Source: JAGXLC01 sp041686375
GTDB lineage: Bacteria > Bacteroidota > Bacteroidia > Bacteroidales > UBA12077
Reading direction: 5' to 3'
Assembly: GCA_041686375.1 (NCBI GenBank)
Contig: JAWLEB010000001.1
Span: 124,001-188,000 of the forward strand
Length of the DNA: 64,000 bases
Position 1 is the stretch's first letter. The number at the start of each line of letters is the position of its first letter. The notes beneath the pieces were generated by a model. It ran no database searches. It saw only the letters and a program-made list of their open reading frames with translations, and was not told the origin of the DNA. The translations under genes and the position numbers were made by a program. Positions 15,701 to 24,800 of the stretch are shown here, in pieces.

Positions 15701-15875
15701 AGGGTTAATAGGAAGGAACCTCTATACATTTACGGATTATAAAGGATATGATCCGGAGGTTGCAATGCCGAAATATGCTGAAAGCGGTGTACCGGGATCA
15801 AGTTATTATAAAATTGATGCATATTCATACCCTAATCATGCTACTATATCTGGTTCATTGACAATTAAATTTTAA
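12768..15875 (+). CDS. SusC/RagA family TonB-linked outer membrane transporter
   Basis: A 1035-residue outer membrane receptor. A signal peptide ends near VFAQQQ. Residues ~23-100 form a carboxypeptidase-regulatory-like domain (GRVTEVGTQEPILGASVVI). The TonB plug follows at ~115-230 with LQGKVAGVNV, GSGATIQLRG and SGNGVVVINTKRG-type segments (here AGNGVVVINTKRG). The rest is a 22-strand barrel ending in an aromatic strand (SGSLTIKF). SusC proteins import oligosaccharides or peptides through the outer membrane with a SusD lid and TonB energy. The substrate cannot be told: there is no enzyme gene or SusR/ECF regulator beside it. Confidence 0.95.
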   Translation: MKRFVLLLFCLSYVSLNVFAQQQIRGRVTEVGTQEPILGASVVIKDYPEIGTTTDLDGYYSLENIPDDASAIEVSYVGMHKQYIAIKSRDTINITLKPKLTELDRVIVAGVAVETSPEKMTVSVERLDADRLSQVPSLSASTSLQGKVAGVNVTQPSGQPGSGATIQLRGATSMIGSQEPLIIVDGTIFQGNLGDIGSDDIESIEVVKGASASALYGSQAGNGVVVINTKRGDQLEEDETAIEIRNELGVSYINNYIDLAEHHQYSLKDPDNPGDTYTDYAGVYFPENYSHGSHPEILGSRGIDPDHYVDNLYAFTNDLQKQFFKRGQNSVNYVGISRKTEGTNFHLSFENNQQGGIIEETEGYNRKTFRANIDVDLADYLTVSTSNMFSNVLSKNPGGVNLFNGGAFFDVLFTLPDVDLTWENEENEQPYDLDPSYWNSQETNPLYQVANIEEELQKNIIIGNYEAIYNPVSSIDIAVNYSFDRRTTNHEELEPYDYLVKGSTKGILNKSKGSLYNSNSLTMNQTLQATAHFSKKFDDWNTNFKLSYLFEDYHYKFSSIYGTKFSVSGNPTLDAISGEHQASSYEETVKAENVFGIAQLDYKAKYLFDVMYRYDGSSKFGEDTRWHSYYRISGGWRLTEDINIPGFQELKFRAAYGTSGQRPGYAAQYETYTVNPGGNYFKSTFGNKNLQPSTTKETEIAMDASFLESFKLNVSYSLSETKDVFMERNLPAYHGWNTQWDNAGAMESEVYEASLRANIIQSDHFSWSSMITFDHIRTKITDLDVPPKLIGTEAQESKAFYLRENETFGIIYGEKFLTSVNELPEGVNKDDYTVNSDGYVILKGTEGTVLESPVKMTDEEGNAEQVKIGDTNPDFNMGFSNTFKFWGVTLYALVDWQYGGDVYNRTRQWLYRDNRAGDLDQYGKPENAKKTYDYYSSLYNVNRITSEFVEDASYIKIREAAVYYNFNLSQSFIRELKIGLIGRNLYTFTDYKGYDPEVAMPKYAESGVPGSSYYKIDAYSYPNHATISGSLTIKF

Positions 15876-15895
15876 AAGAATAAAATTATTAACTT

Positions 15896-17443
15896 ATGAA
15901 AAGCTATATATATATATTTATACTTTTTAGTTTGACTTTAACAATAAATGGTTGTCAGAATTTAGAGGTAGATAATCCAAATCATCCTGATCAGGACAAT
16001 GTGTTGACTGATGCCAGTAGTTTAAAAAATTTAGCGGGGAGTATTTTTCAAAATTGGTATTTGTATAATGTAGGATACGAGGAAACTCCTGCATTTATGT
16101 TAGGGACTGCTGCAGATGCAACTAGTTCATCCTGGGGCAACTTTGGTATGCAAGATATGAGTTATGAACCCCGGATAGAATGGAATAACCTGCCCTCATA
16201 CATGGATTCAGATATGACGGAGGAATTTTTTAATAACATGTATTCTTTGCTATCCCAGAGCAATGATGTTTTAACGGCAATCAGATCGGACTCTGTTATT
16301 AATGCTGAGCTCGGCCAGGATAGAGAGATGGTAAAAGCAGTTGCTAGATTGGGACAGGGCATAGCTTTAGGATATATTGGATTGGTTTTTGACCAGGGTT
16401 ATATCGTTAAAGAAGATGTTGACCTAACAAAGGACATTGAATTACAGAGTTATGACGATGTGATTGAAGCTTCCATCAGATCGCTGGATCAGGCTATTGA
16501 GATTGCTCAACAGAATTATTTTGTCATTCCTGAAGAGTGGATTAATGGATCTACAATGAATAGTGAAAGATTTAGACGATTAGCAAACTTTATGGCTGCA
16601 AAGATTCTCCTTTCTGAGCCCAGAAATTCAGGGGAAAATGAATATATAGACCGTTGGGAAAAGATTCTGGGATATGCGAAGGAGGGTATTGTGAATGATT
16701 ATACCATAACGGCAGATAACAGTGTCGGTTCATGGGCTTCATTATACCATTTTTATGCTACTAATACAACATGGGGCAGGGTTGATATGCGGGTTGTTTC
16801 AATGATAGATACTTGTGATCTTCCACCTGTTTGGCCTGAAAAATACCAGGGAGACCATACCCGGTTTTCAAATCAGGGGGTCGCTTACAGCCCTGATGAC
16901 AGATTAGAGAAGGATTTCCAATTTATGGCAACCCATTTTTTTAGCCCGGACAGAGGGTATTATCATTATTCAACTTATCGATACAAACGTTTTGATGACC
17001 TTCGACAAACCGGTTTCCCGGGTCAGGGCACTATCCCTCTGTACCGGAAAGCTGAAAATGACTACATGTTAGCCGAAGCATATGCCAGAACAAATCAAGT
17101 TACAGAAGCTATTGAAGTTATGAATGATTCGGAGTGCGCACGTATTGATCGTGGGGGGGAAGAGATGGCTATTGATGAAGAAAATGCAACAAAACAGGAT
17201 GTTTTAGATGCAATTTTTTATGAACGTACTATTGAACTGTTTAGTAATAATCTTGGGATACAATTTTTTGATATGAGACGTAACGATAAACTTCAAATAG
17301 GTACACCCCTTCACTTGCCTGTTCCAGGGGCTGAGCTGGAAACATTGGAAATGGAAAATTATACATATGGCGGAGTTAATAGGGCAGATGGGGAAAATAC
17401 ATCGGATGGTGGCTGGAAAGAGGAATATTATGAGGAAAATTAA
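15896..17443 (+). CDS. SusD/RagB family substrate-binding lipoprotein
   Basis: A 515-residue outer membrane lipoprotein; the signal peptide ends in a lipobox with the cysteine of INGCQN. Next is LEVDNPNHPDQDNVLTDASSLKNLAGSIFQNWY, the usual SusD N-terminal signature region. The SusD TPR-rich fold continues with ARLGQGIALGYIGLVFDQG and MLAEAYARTNQVTEAIEVMN, and FYERTIELFSNNLGIQFFDMRR near the end. It begins 20 bases after the susC stop, so the pair is one operon. SusD captures the ligand above the SusC barrel. Confidence 0.93.
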   Translation: MKSYIYIFILFSLTLTINGCQNLEVDNPNHPDQDNVLTDASSLKNLAGSIFQNWYLYNVGYEETPAFMLGTAADATSSSWGNFGMQDMSYEPRIEWNNLPSYMDSDMTEEFFNNMYSLLSQSNDVLTAIRSDSVINAELGQDREMVKAVARLGQGIALGYIGLVFDQGYIVKEDVDLTKDIELQSYDDVIEASIRSLDQAIEIAQQNYFVIPEEWINGSTMNSERFRRLANFMAAKILLSEPRNSGENEYIDRWEKILGYAKEGIVNDYTITADNSVGSWASLYHFYATNTTWGRVDMRVVSMIDTCDLPPVWPEKYQGDHTRFSNQGVAYSPDDRLEKDFQFMATHFFSPDRGYYHYSTYRYKRFDDLRQTGFPGQGTIPLYRKAENDYMLAEAYARTNQVTEAIEVMNDSECARIDRGGEEMAIDEENATKQDVLDAIFYERTIELFSNNLGIQFFDMRRNDKLQIGTPLHLPVPGAELETLEMENYTYGGVNRADGENTSDGGWKEEYYEEN

Positions 17444-17574
17444 AATAGAATTAGTATTTTGTTAACGGGTTATGATTATTTGTTGTTAATGATGAAAAAT
17501 TTTCCTGAAACGTTTAACGATATTAGTAAGAAAAATATTTGTTTGTCCAAATTTCCCTGATAAAGAATATTAAT

Positions 17575-18351
17575 ATGGAAAGATTTAAAGAAATATTGTT
17601 CATTACTGTTTTTTTCATGATTGTTAGTTTAATGCTTTTTGTAAGTTGCGAGGAGAAAGAAAATGATTATGATTTTGATCAAATAGAACCACGTTTGGTG
17701 GGGGGTATTTCTGGTCCGAAACTAGCAACGGCTACGGGTTTTACAGAGTATGATTATAGTGTTCTGCATAGAGGTGGCTCGGAATATACCTGGTCCGTTG
17801 ATAATGAAGAATATGTTGAGTATATTGAGCAAAATAACGATTATCCCAATGAAGCAGAAATTATGTATGCTGAATTAAATGATACGTCTCATGTTAAAAT
17901 TACGGTTGAAGAAACTACAAAGGGAGGGGAAAAGGCTTCCACTACTGATTCTGTCACGCTTTTGCCTTATTGTCCCTATCCAGTGGAAAATTATAGGGGT
18001 TTTTATCTAAGTAGTAATACAATAGATGTTGCTGATACAGTATTTGCGGATACAACGGACGCCTCAAATCAGCTTAGATTATATGGATTAGCCAATTTTA
18101 TTACAGATTCTACCCGGTGGGATGAGAAATGGCTTTTAGGTGACGGCTCTTGTACGATGGATTTCTATTGCAATAATGTAGTAAAAATTGAACAACAATG
18201 GATTGGTGATTCAGACTATCCTTCCTCCTATTTTATTCAGGGCTCAGGAACCGTAGACACAACAAATAATGTCATAACCCTCTTTTATAGTATTCTTTAT
18301 GATGAAACGGGAGTAAAAACTGTTTCAACTACTTTAAGTTTTGTTAATTAA
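17575..18351 (+). CDS. Lipoprotein of unknown function, linked to SusCD
   Basis: A 258-residue protein with a lipobox (MLFVSC, C25), so a surface or periplasmic lipoprotein. The first half (about 40-135) resembles a PKD/Ig-like module in pattern (SEYTWSVDNEEYVEY...KITVEETTKGG). The second half is a beta-rich domain with CPYPVENYRGFY and short polar strands. The family is not recognised. It is the third gene after the SusC/SusD pair, and such lipoproteins often bind the same ligand (inference). The start at 17575 is chosen because the signal peptide begins there. Confidence 0.7.
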   Translation: MERFKEILFITVFFMIVSLMLFVSCEEKENDYDFDQIEPRLVGGISGPKLATATGFTEYDYSVLHRGGSEYTWSVDNEEYVEYIEQNNDYPNEAEIMYAELNDTSHVKITVEETTKGGEKASTTDSVTLLPYCPYPVENYRGFYLSSNTIDVADTVFADTTDASNQLRLYGLANFITDSTRWDEKWLLGDGSCTMDFYCNNVVKIEQQWIGDSDYPSSYFIQGSGTVDTTNNVITLFYSILYDETGVKTVSTTLSFVN

Positions 18352-18421
18352 AAAAGATGAATAAGATTTTTATTATTACATTTTTGGATAATCATGTAGA
18401 TACTCAAAAAAGATTTCAACT

Positions 18422-20923
18422 CTATTTTTCAAGTATTTCAAATTCTACTCTTCTGTTTTCTTGACGTCCCTCTGGTGTATCATTAGGAGCTATAGGTTCT
18501 ATAAATGAGTACCCTTTATACTCTAAGCGTGATTCATCTATGCCATGACCTATCAGGTAATCTACTACACTTTTAGCTCTGTTTGTAGATAGTTCTTTAT
18601 TCACTGAATAGGAACCGACATTGTCAGTATGTCCTGCAATTTCAAGCCTGAGGTCTTCATTGTTTCTGATCAGTTCCACAACTTTGTTTAATTCTTCATA
18701 AGATTCAGGTTTAAGTTTTGCTTTACCTGTTTCGAAGAAAATGTTTTCTATAACTACTTTTTTCCCAACTTCAATAGGGTCAAGGTTGAAATCATTGTAA
18801 ATAGTATCATTTTTAACTTGTAAATTGGTTAAATCAACTTGTTCGGCATAATAAAGATACTTATCAGCAGTGATCTCAATGCCATACTTTTTAATTTCAG
18901 GCAGTTTTACTTTGTATGATCCATCTTCACCACTAAGGAATGTTGCAATGATTTTATTTTCGTCATTATCTATGAGTTGAATTTTTGCTTTTATCCCCTC
19001 GTTGCTTTGCTTATCTTTTATCTTTCCTGTAAGATAAGTAACCTCTTCTTTTGGTATTTCCTTTAAAACCAAGTCCATTAGTTCGTTTAAATTAACCAAT
19101 CCCTGCTCTTTGCCCCTGGTGTAATATTCTTCTTGCAAAGAGTTATAACCTTCTTTTTCAAAAGTTAGGTAGTAATCGGCGTTTTCCTCTAGTTTGATTT
19201 TAAATTCGCCTTTATCGTTTGTTTGATATGTTGATTCTTCTGATGTTAATCTGTTTTTAACAATAATGTTTACATTTTCAAGGGTTTCCTTGCTTTCTTT
19301 ACCGTATACTTTTCCCGATATTCCCCATACAGGTTTCTTTTTAAGATGGATGTTATACTCAAATGTATCTCTTTGTGTTATGAGTTCAGAATTTTGTAAC
19401 TCCTTTTCTGCCTGGAAATATTCTTCATGATTAGCTTTTATAGTATAGTCTTTTGTTGGGTCCACATAAAAGCTATAATCTATTTGTTCGTTTGCAGGAA
19501 CCTGGCTGATATGGTTACCCTCCGAATCGACTAATTTCACAGATGGATTGTTAATACTCTGCTCTGTTTCGTCATCCATAATCTGGCCTGATAAAACAAG
19601 CTTTTCTTTGCTGTCTCTTGTCATTCGGAATTTATAAATATCATCACTTCCTTTGCCCCCTTTTCTGTTCGACGCAAAATATCCTTCTTTCTGGTTCTGT
19701 TTCACATAAATGCTGAAATCATCAAATCTTGTATTTAGTGGATATCCCATATTTTCTATCTTATATTCGCCATTTTCTTTTACGGCTTTAAAGATATCAA
19801 GGCCACCAAGTCCGGGATGTCCATCAGATGAAAAATACAAGGTGCCTGACTCATGAATAAAAGGAAACATTTCATCTCTTTCTGTATTAATTTCACTTCC
19901 GGCATTTATGGGATCTGACCATCCTGAGCCTTCCCTTACGCTATAGTAAATATCCGATCCTCCATAACCGTCATCTTTATCGGATGTGTAAAAAATAGTG
20001 TCTGAGTTCACAGAAATAGATGGGTGGGAACATGAATAATTATCGCTGTTAAAAGAAAGTTCTTCAGGGGTTTTAATTTTTTCATTTGTTATTTTTGAAT
20101 GAAAAATTTTTAAATGATTGATCTCATCTTTGCCTCTTACGGGGAAAAATGCTAAATTTTTATTGTTGCTAGAGAAATATATCTCATTCCCGTTTTTGCT
20201 AAAACATACCGGCCCGTCATGAAATTTTGAATTCACCTTGCTGGATATTCTTTTGGGTGTAATATCTAAATTATCCAGTTCAATTTTATAGACATCCAAA
20301 AATGGCGTTTCATCCCATGCATATTGATACTTGATAATTTCATCCCGGTTACTTGGTGAGGTAAAATACAGATAATCGTCATGGATTGTGGGCCCGAATT
20401 CGGAATGCTCGGAATTGAAGGGAAGAGTGTCAATTTCATATCTTGGAAAAGATTTGATTTCTGTTGCACGTTCTGCCAGATTTAATTGATCATTCATGGC
20501 TGTTTCGCTGTTTTGTGCTTTAGTATAACGTTCCAGCCATTTTTCGGCTTCTTCGTATTTTCCGCTGTATTTTAAGACCTTAACAAGGTTGTATACATCT
20601 TTTTGTCTGTGAATAGTGCTTGTCACCAATATTTTATAATATTTTTCCGCTTTATTTATTTGACGGGTTTTATAATAAGAATCGGCGAGTTTTTGGTAGA
20701 TGTTGGCATCAAGATAATTTTGCTCAATAAGCTGTTCGAAAAGGTCAATTGCCTCTTTGTATGCCATCTCTTCATAAGCTTCATGTGCTTCTTTAATCAG
20801 ACTTTCATCTATAGAAATTATTGTATTTTTTTTAGTGGTATCTTGCTCAGATTGGGAAAAGGAATCTGCTGCAGATACAATAATAATGGTTATCAGGAAG
20901 ATTGTATAAGTTGTATTTCGCAT
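18422..20923 (-). CDS. OmpA-family protein with TPR, PD40 propeller and CarboxypepD_reg domains (PorE-like)
   Basis: An 833-residue periplasmic/outer membrane protein. After a signal peptide (SAADSFSQS), TPR-like helices cover ~35-150. A PD40 beta-propeller follows (~165-430) with repeats such as IFYTSDKDDGYGGSDIYYS and LYFSSDGHPGLGGLDIF. Then come two or three CarboxypepD_reg-like beta-sandwich modules (~440-700), and an OmpA_C peptidoglycan-binding domain (~720-833: IFFETGKAKLKPES, IAGHTDNVGS, LSTNRAKSVVDYLIGHGI). This order (TPR, propeller, regulatory-like domain, OmpA) is that of PorE in the Porphyromonas T9SS. It is the last gene of the adhesin-PorP cassette and may anchor the complex to peptidoglycan. 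Confidence 0.88.
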   Translation of the reverse strand: MRNTTYTIFLITIIIVSAADSFSQSEQDTTKKNTIISIDESLIKEAHEAYEEMAYKEAIDLFEQLIEQNYLDANIYQKLADSYYKTRQINKAEKYYKILVTSTIHRQKDVYNLVKVLKYSGKYEEAEKWLERYTKAQNSETAMNDQLNLAERATEIKSFPRYEIDTLPFNSEHSEFGPTIHDDYLYFTSPSNRDEIIKYQYAWDETPFLDVYKIELDNLDITPKRISSKVNSKFHDGPVCFSKNGNEIYFSSNNKNLAFFPVRGKDEINHLKIFHSKITNEKIKTPEELSFNSDNYSCSHPSISVNSDTIFYTSDKDDGYGGSDIYYSVREGSGWSDPINAGSEINTERDEMFPFIHESGTLYFSSDGHPGLGGLDIFKAVKENGEYKIENMGYPLNTRFDDFSIYVKQNQKEGYFASNRKGGKGSDDIYKFRMTRDSKEKLVLSGQIMDDETEQSINNPSVKLVDSEGNHISQVPANEQIDYSFYVDPTKDYTIKANHEEYFQAEKELQNSELITQRDTFEYNIHLKKKPVWGISGKVYGKESKETLENVNIIVKNRLTSEESTYQTNDKGEFKIKLEENADYYLTFEKEGYNSLQEEYYTRGKEQGLVNLNELMDLVLKEIPKEEVTYLTGKIKDKQSNEGIKAKIQLIDNDENKIIATFLSGEDGSYKVKLPEIKKYGIEITADKYLYYAEQVDLTNLQVKNDTIYNDFNLDPIEVGKKVVIENIFFETGKAKLKPESYEELNKVVELIRNNEDLRLEIAGHTDNVGSYSVNKELSTNRAKSVVDYLIGHGIDESRLEYKGYSFIEPIAPNDTPEGRQENRRVEFEILEK

Positions 20924-20950
20924 AACTTTTTCAATTTTTGCTATAGAATA

Positions 20951-21895
20951 TTAAAAATATCTTGGAGATTTGACTTTCCCCGGTTTGAAATCAACGAAAT
21001 CAAAAGAAAACATTATTTCGTGGGTACCTATGGTTGTATTTGCAATATCTGTAAAAGTATAGTCATATCCATAACCAACTGTTAGCCTGTCTGAAACTTT
21101 GATGTTAAAAAATGCACCGGCTGCATCTCCTGGCCGGAACATGCCTCCCAGCCAAATTCGCTCATCATATAGAAACTGAAAAGTTATATTATATGATAAG
21201 GGTGTATTAGCAACGGAGCTGGTGAATATAGACGGTTTGAATATCCAATTGGAGTTCAGTTCCCAAATAAAACCACCTATGAAATAATAGTGATTACGGG
21301 TTTTAAAGTCATTATGCGAATAGCTTCCGTCCAAAGATGTTTCCAATAACCGTGGAGCTGAAAGTCCTACATAAAACTCATTAGAGTATAGATAAAAGCC
21401 AAAGCCCAGATTAGGATTTATTTTTTTTTCATTAGTTTCAAAATTAGGGTCATCTCTGTCAATTAATCGTAAATCTTGAAACCCCGCAAAGTAACTGTTT
21501 ATTCCTCCTTTAATACCCATAGAAAGGGTTAGTTCTTCATTTAATGAAACTCTGTAGGCGTAATTCCCTGTGAAATAGGTGTTTTTAATCGGCCCGAAAA
21601 CATCGTTAACAACAGTGATTCCTAAACCTACTTTACGATTAGAAATAGGAGCATGGGCAGCCGCGCTATATGTTTTAGGAGCTCCATCAAGACCAACCCA
21701 CTGAAGTCTGGTCATTGCATTAATATTAAGCGCTTCCCTGGTGCCTGCGTAAGCTGGATTTACCCAAAGTGTATTAAACATATATTGGGTAAACATTGGC
21801 TCATTTTGTGATAATGTTTTGTTTACTCCAATAATGAGCAAGAGAACAATCAGTGTTATGTTTTTTATCTTTATCATAAGATTTTTGTTTTGCAT
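20951..21895 (-). CDS. PorP/SprF family type IX secretion outer membrane protein
   Basis: A 314-residue outer membrane beta-barrel. A signal peptide precedes NEPMFTQYMFNTLWVNPAYAGTRE, the family's N-terminal motif, followed by RLQWVGLDGAPKTYSAAAHAP and GLGITVVNDVFGP. The end is TIGTHEIMFSFDF followed by a short tail. SprF-type proteins bind the type B C-terminal domain of their partner adhesin and are needed for its export. Here the partner lies immediately upstream (2 bases), which is the usual arrangement. The OmpA-like gene begins 27 bases downstream. Confidence 0.93.
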   Translation of the reverse strand: MQNKNLMIKIKNITLIVLLLIIGVNKTLSQNEPMFTQYMFNTLWVNPAYAGTREALNINAMTRLQWVGLDGAPKTYSAAAHAPISNRKVGLGITVVNDVFGPIKNTYFTGNYAYRVSLNEELTLSMGIKGGINSYFAGFQDLRLIDRDDPNFETNEKKINPNLGFGFYLYSNEFYVGLSAPRLLETSLDGSYSHNDFKTRNHYYFIGGFIWELNSNWIFKPSIFTSSVANTPLSYNITFQFLYDERIWLGGMFRPGDAAGAFFNIKVSDRLTVGYGYDYTFTDIANTTIGTHEIMFSFDFVDFKPGKVKSPRYF

Positions 21896-21897
21896 AA

Positions 21898-24800
21898 TTA
21901 TCGTTTCAGAAATACTGATCCTTCAATTGTTTTTCCTGTATCTTTAATTTTTAGATAATAATAATAGGTGCCAGAAGGCAATTTTTTGTTTCCTAAGGTT
22001 GACACATTAGCTCTGCCGTCCCAATTATTTTTATAATCATTGTTTGAATAAACAAGCGAGCCCCATCTGTTATAAACTTTAATGGAAATGTTATTATAAT
22101 CTTCTAATCCCAGAATTTTGAACCTGTCGTTAATTCCATCATTGTCAGGTGAGAATGCATTAGGTATGAATTGTTCAATTTCATCATTATCTTCGTTGAT
22201 GAGTATGAAATTATTGAGCTCTACGTTGTTATAACTTGTATCTTCGCTTGATACACTAAATTCAATTTCGTATTCAATATCACCGTCTTGCTCATCATCA
22301 TCAACGCCGATTACATTAATTTCTTGTTCCAGATTTGAATCTAATGGTTTGAATACTACCTCCTCATTCTCTACGATACCTTCTGTCTCATCTGTTGAAG
22401 ACATAACAATGTTCACCTCGGCTGTAGGCTCTGTTTCTAATGTAATATTTAATTTGACTGTATCTCCGTCTTCGCTTGTTCTATTGGTTTCGCTCGCAAG
22501 CGTTACATCCATACCCGGGTTATCATTATCGTAATTTATGAGATTGATGTTGTCAACTGTTAAATTATTGTAGATTACATCTGAGCTTATAGCATTACCA
22601 GTTAAGATTTTGTATTCTATGTCTCCATCTACAATATTGTCCTCAATACCTGTTACGGTCACTGTTTGTTCCCTGTCCCAGTTGTCAGGTGTAAAAGTTA
22701 CAGTATCTGTTGATATCACACCTTCAGTAGTGTCCGTTGAATGCATACCAATATATACTTCTGATTCTGGTGGACTCTGAAGCGCCATGTTGAAGTATGC
22801 TTTCGTTTTGTTTTCAGATGTATTTCCGCTGATTTCGGAAATAAAAACATCGGGTAACGGTCCGGTTTCGTCCAGTACTCCCACAACAACCTGGGCTGTA
22901 TCATAGTCCCCATCTACATCCGTTAGCTCATAGACAAGAGTATCATTGCCCACAAACCAACTATTAGGAGTATAGGTAACAGAGTAGTCCTCTTCCTCAT
23001 TTACTTCGACCCTTCCATATGATGGGTCTTGAGCAATCGTTACACAGCCAAATCCATCGTCTAATCCATAGTCATTTTCAAGTACATTAACTGTAATGCC
23101 TGTATTCATTCTTGTATAGACTTTATCATCCAACGCAACAGGCACTGTGTTGTATTCTCTAACGTGTATGGTTACTGTGGCCCAATCACACTCGTCGTCA
23201 TAATCACAAACCTTATATTTAAAGTTGTCGTAACCTAAATAATCTTTCTCAGGTGTATAGGTGATAGTATTATCATCTTCTATTCTAATACTACCATGGT
23301 CAGGTTCGGATCTTTGTGTGAGTGTTATTGGTGTATCCTTAAGGCCTTTATCATTTCTTAGTACATCAATGGTTACCTCTTCGTTTATGCTTGTACCTGT
23401 TGAGTCATCCTGTGCATTGGGAACATGGTTTGACGTTTCTTCGATTGTGACAAATACAGTTGCTACGTCCACGTCTCCATCAGCATCTTTAACCAAATAT
23501 TCAAATTCGTCGTTGCCCGTATACCATTTGTATGGATTGTAGATAATAGTATGGTATTGTGTTATCTCTAATTTTCCATGTGCAGCTTGTGAAAAGATTT
23601 CAATACCATCCAGCCCATCTTGTAACAAGCTGTCATTATTCAATACATGAATTTCCACTTCATGATTCATAAATGTATGGGCGCTGTCATCTACTGCTAC
23701 AGGAATGAGATTCTCTTCTTTCACATTAATAATAACTTTAGCTGTGTCAGAATCATCGTCATTATCGAACACTGTATATTGAAGTGTATCCTTGCCCACA
23801 AAGTTGCTGTTTGGTTCATAATATACATTGTTTGTGCCTTCCGGGACTTTGGCTTCTCCATTTTCCGCCTCATCGGTTATCCACACATATAGGGGCTCAT
23901 CCTTTAAGGAAGAGTCGTTTGCAAGTACATCCACTTCAACCGGAACATCCATTTCCGTTGCTCGATAATCGTCAACAGCTACAGGGATATTATTAGCCAT
24001 TGTATCAATATTGAGGGTTACTTTTGCCGTATCCCAATCACCATCGATATCGTCAACTTTATAGATAAATTGGTCTGTTCCTGTATAACCTTCTTCCGGG
24101 TAATAATCTACTGTATTGTCTGTTTGCACTAGTGCATTACCATTAGAAGGACGATCAAACAAAGTCACCCTTCCCACTCCATCATCCAGTCCGTAGTCAT
24201 TATTCAACACATGAATTTTTACTTTCTGGTTCATAAATGTATTTGCTGAATCCGGCACCGCAACCGGTTCTATGTTATCTTTCCTTACTTCAACAATTAC
24301 TTTAGCTTCGTCGCATTGGTCGTCATAGTCACATATCTGGTATTCGAAATCATCACGTCCTAGATAGTCAGTATCAGGCGTATAAGTTATTGTGCTGTCT
24401 TCGTCATTAATATCTATACTGCCATGCGATGGATCCGAATATTCTGAGATTTGAATTCTATCTTTCAGGTTACTGTCATTTCTTAAGATATTTATATCAA
24501 CAGGCGTATTTTGTGAAGTTCCTGTGGAATCATCCCGTGCATTGGGATATCCGTCATCTACAGGATTAATGTGCAGATAAACATTTGCTATATCCGAATC
24601 TCCGTTGATATCACGGATTTTGTATGTTAAGCTGTCTGTTCCAAAATAATCCGGATCAGGTTGATAGAATATTGCCGAATCTCCTTCAATCTCAGTTACT
24701 TCTCCATTTAGTGGGGCTCTTTCTAATGTTAGTGCTACCGGTTTATCCTGTAAAGCTGTATCATTTTCCAATACATGAATGAAGACTGGAGAAGCATCTT

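Noticed and set aside
18352..18421. Terminator between the lipoprotein gene and the convergent OmpA-like gene.
   Set aside because: No stable hairpin could be drawn in this 70-base stretch.
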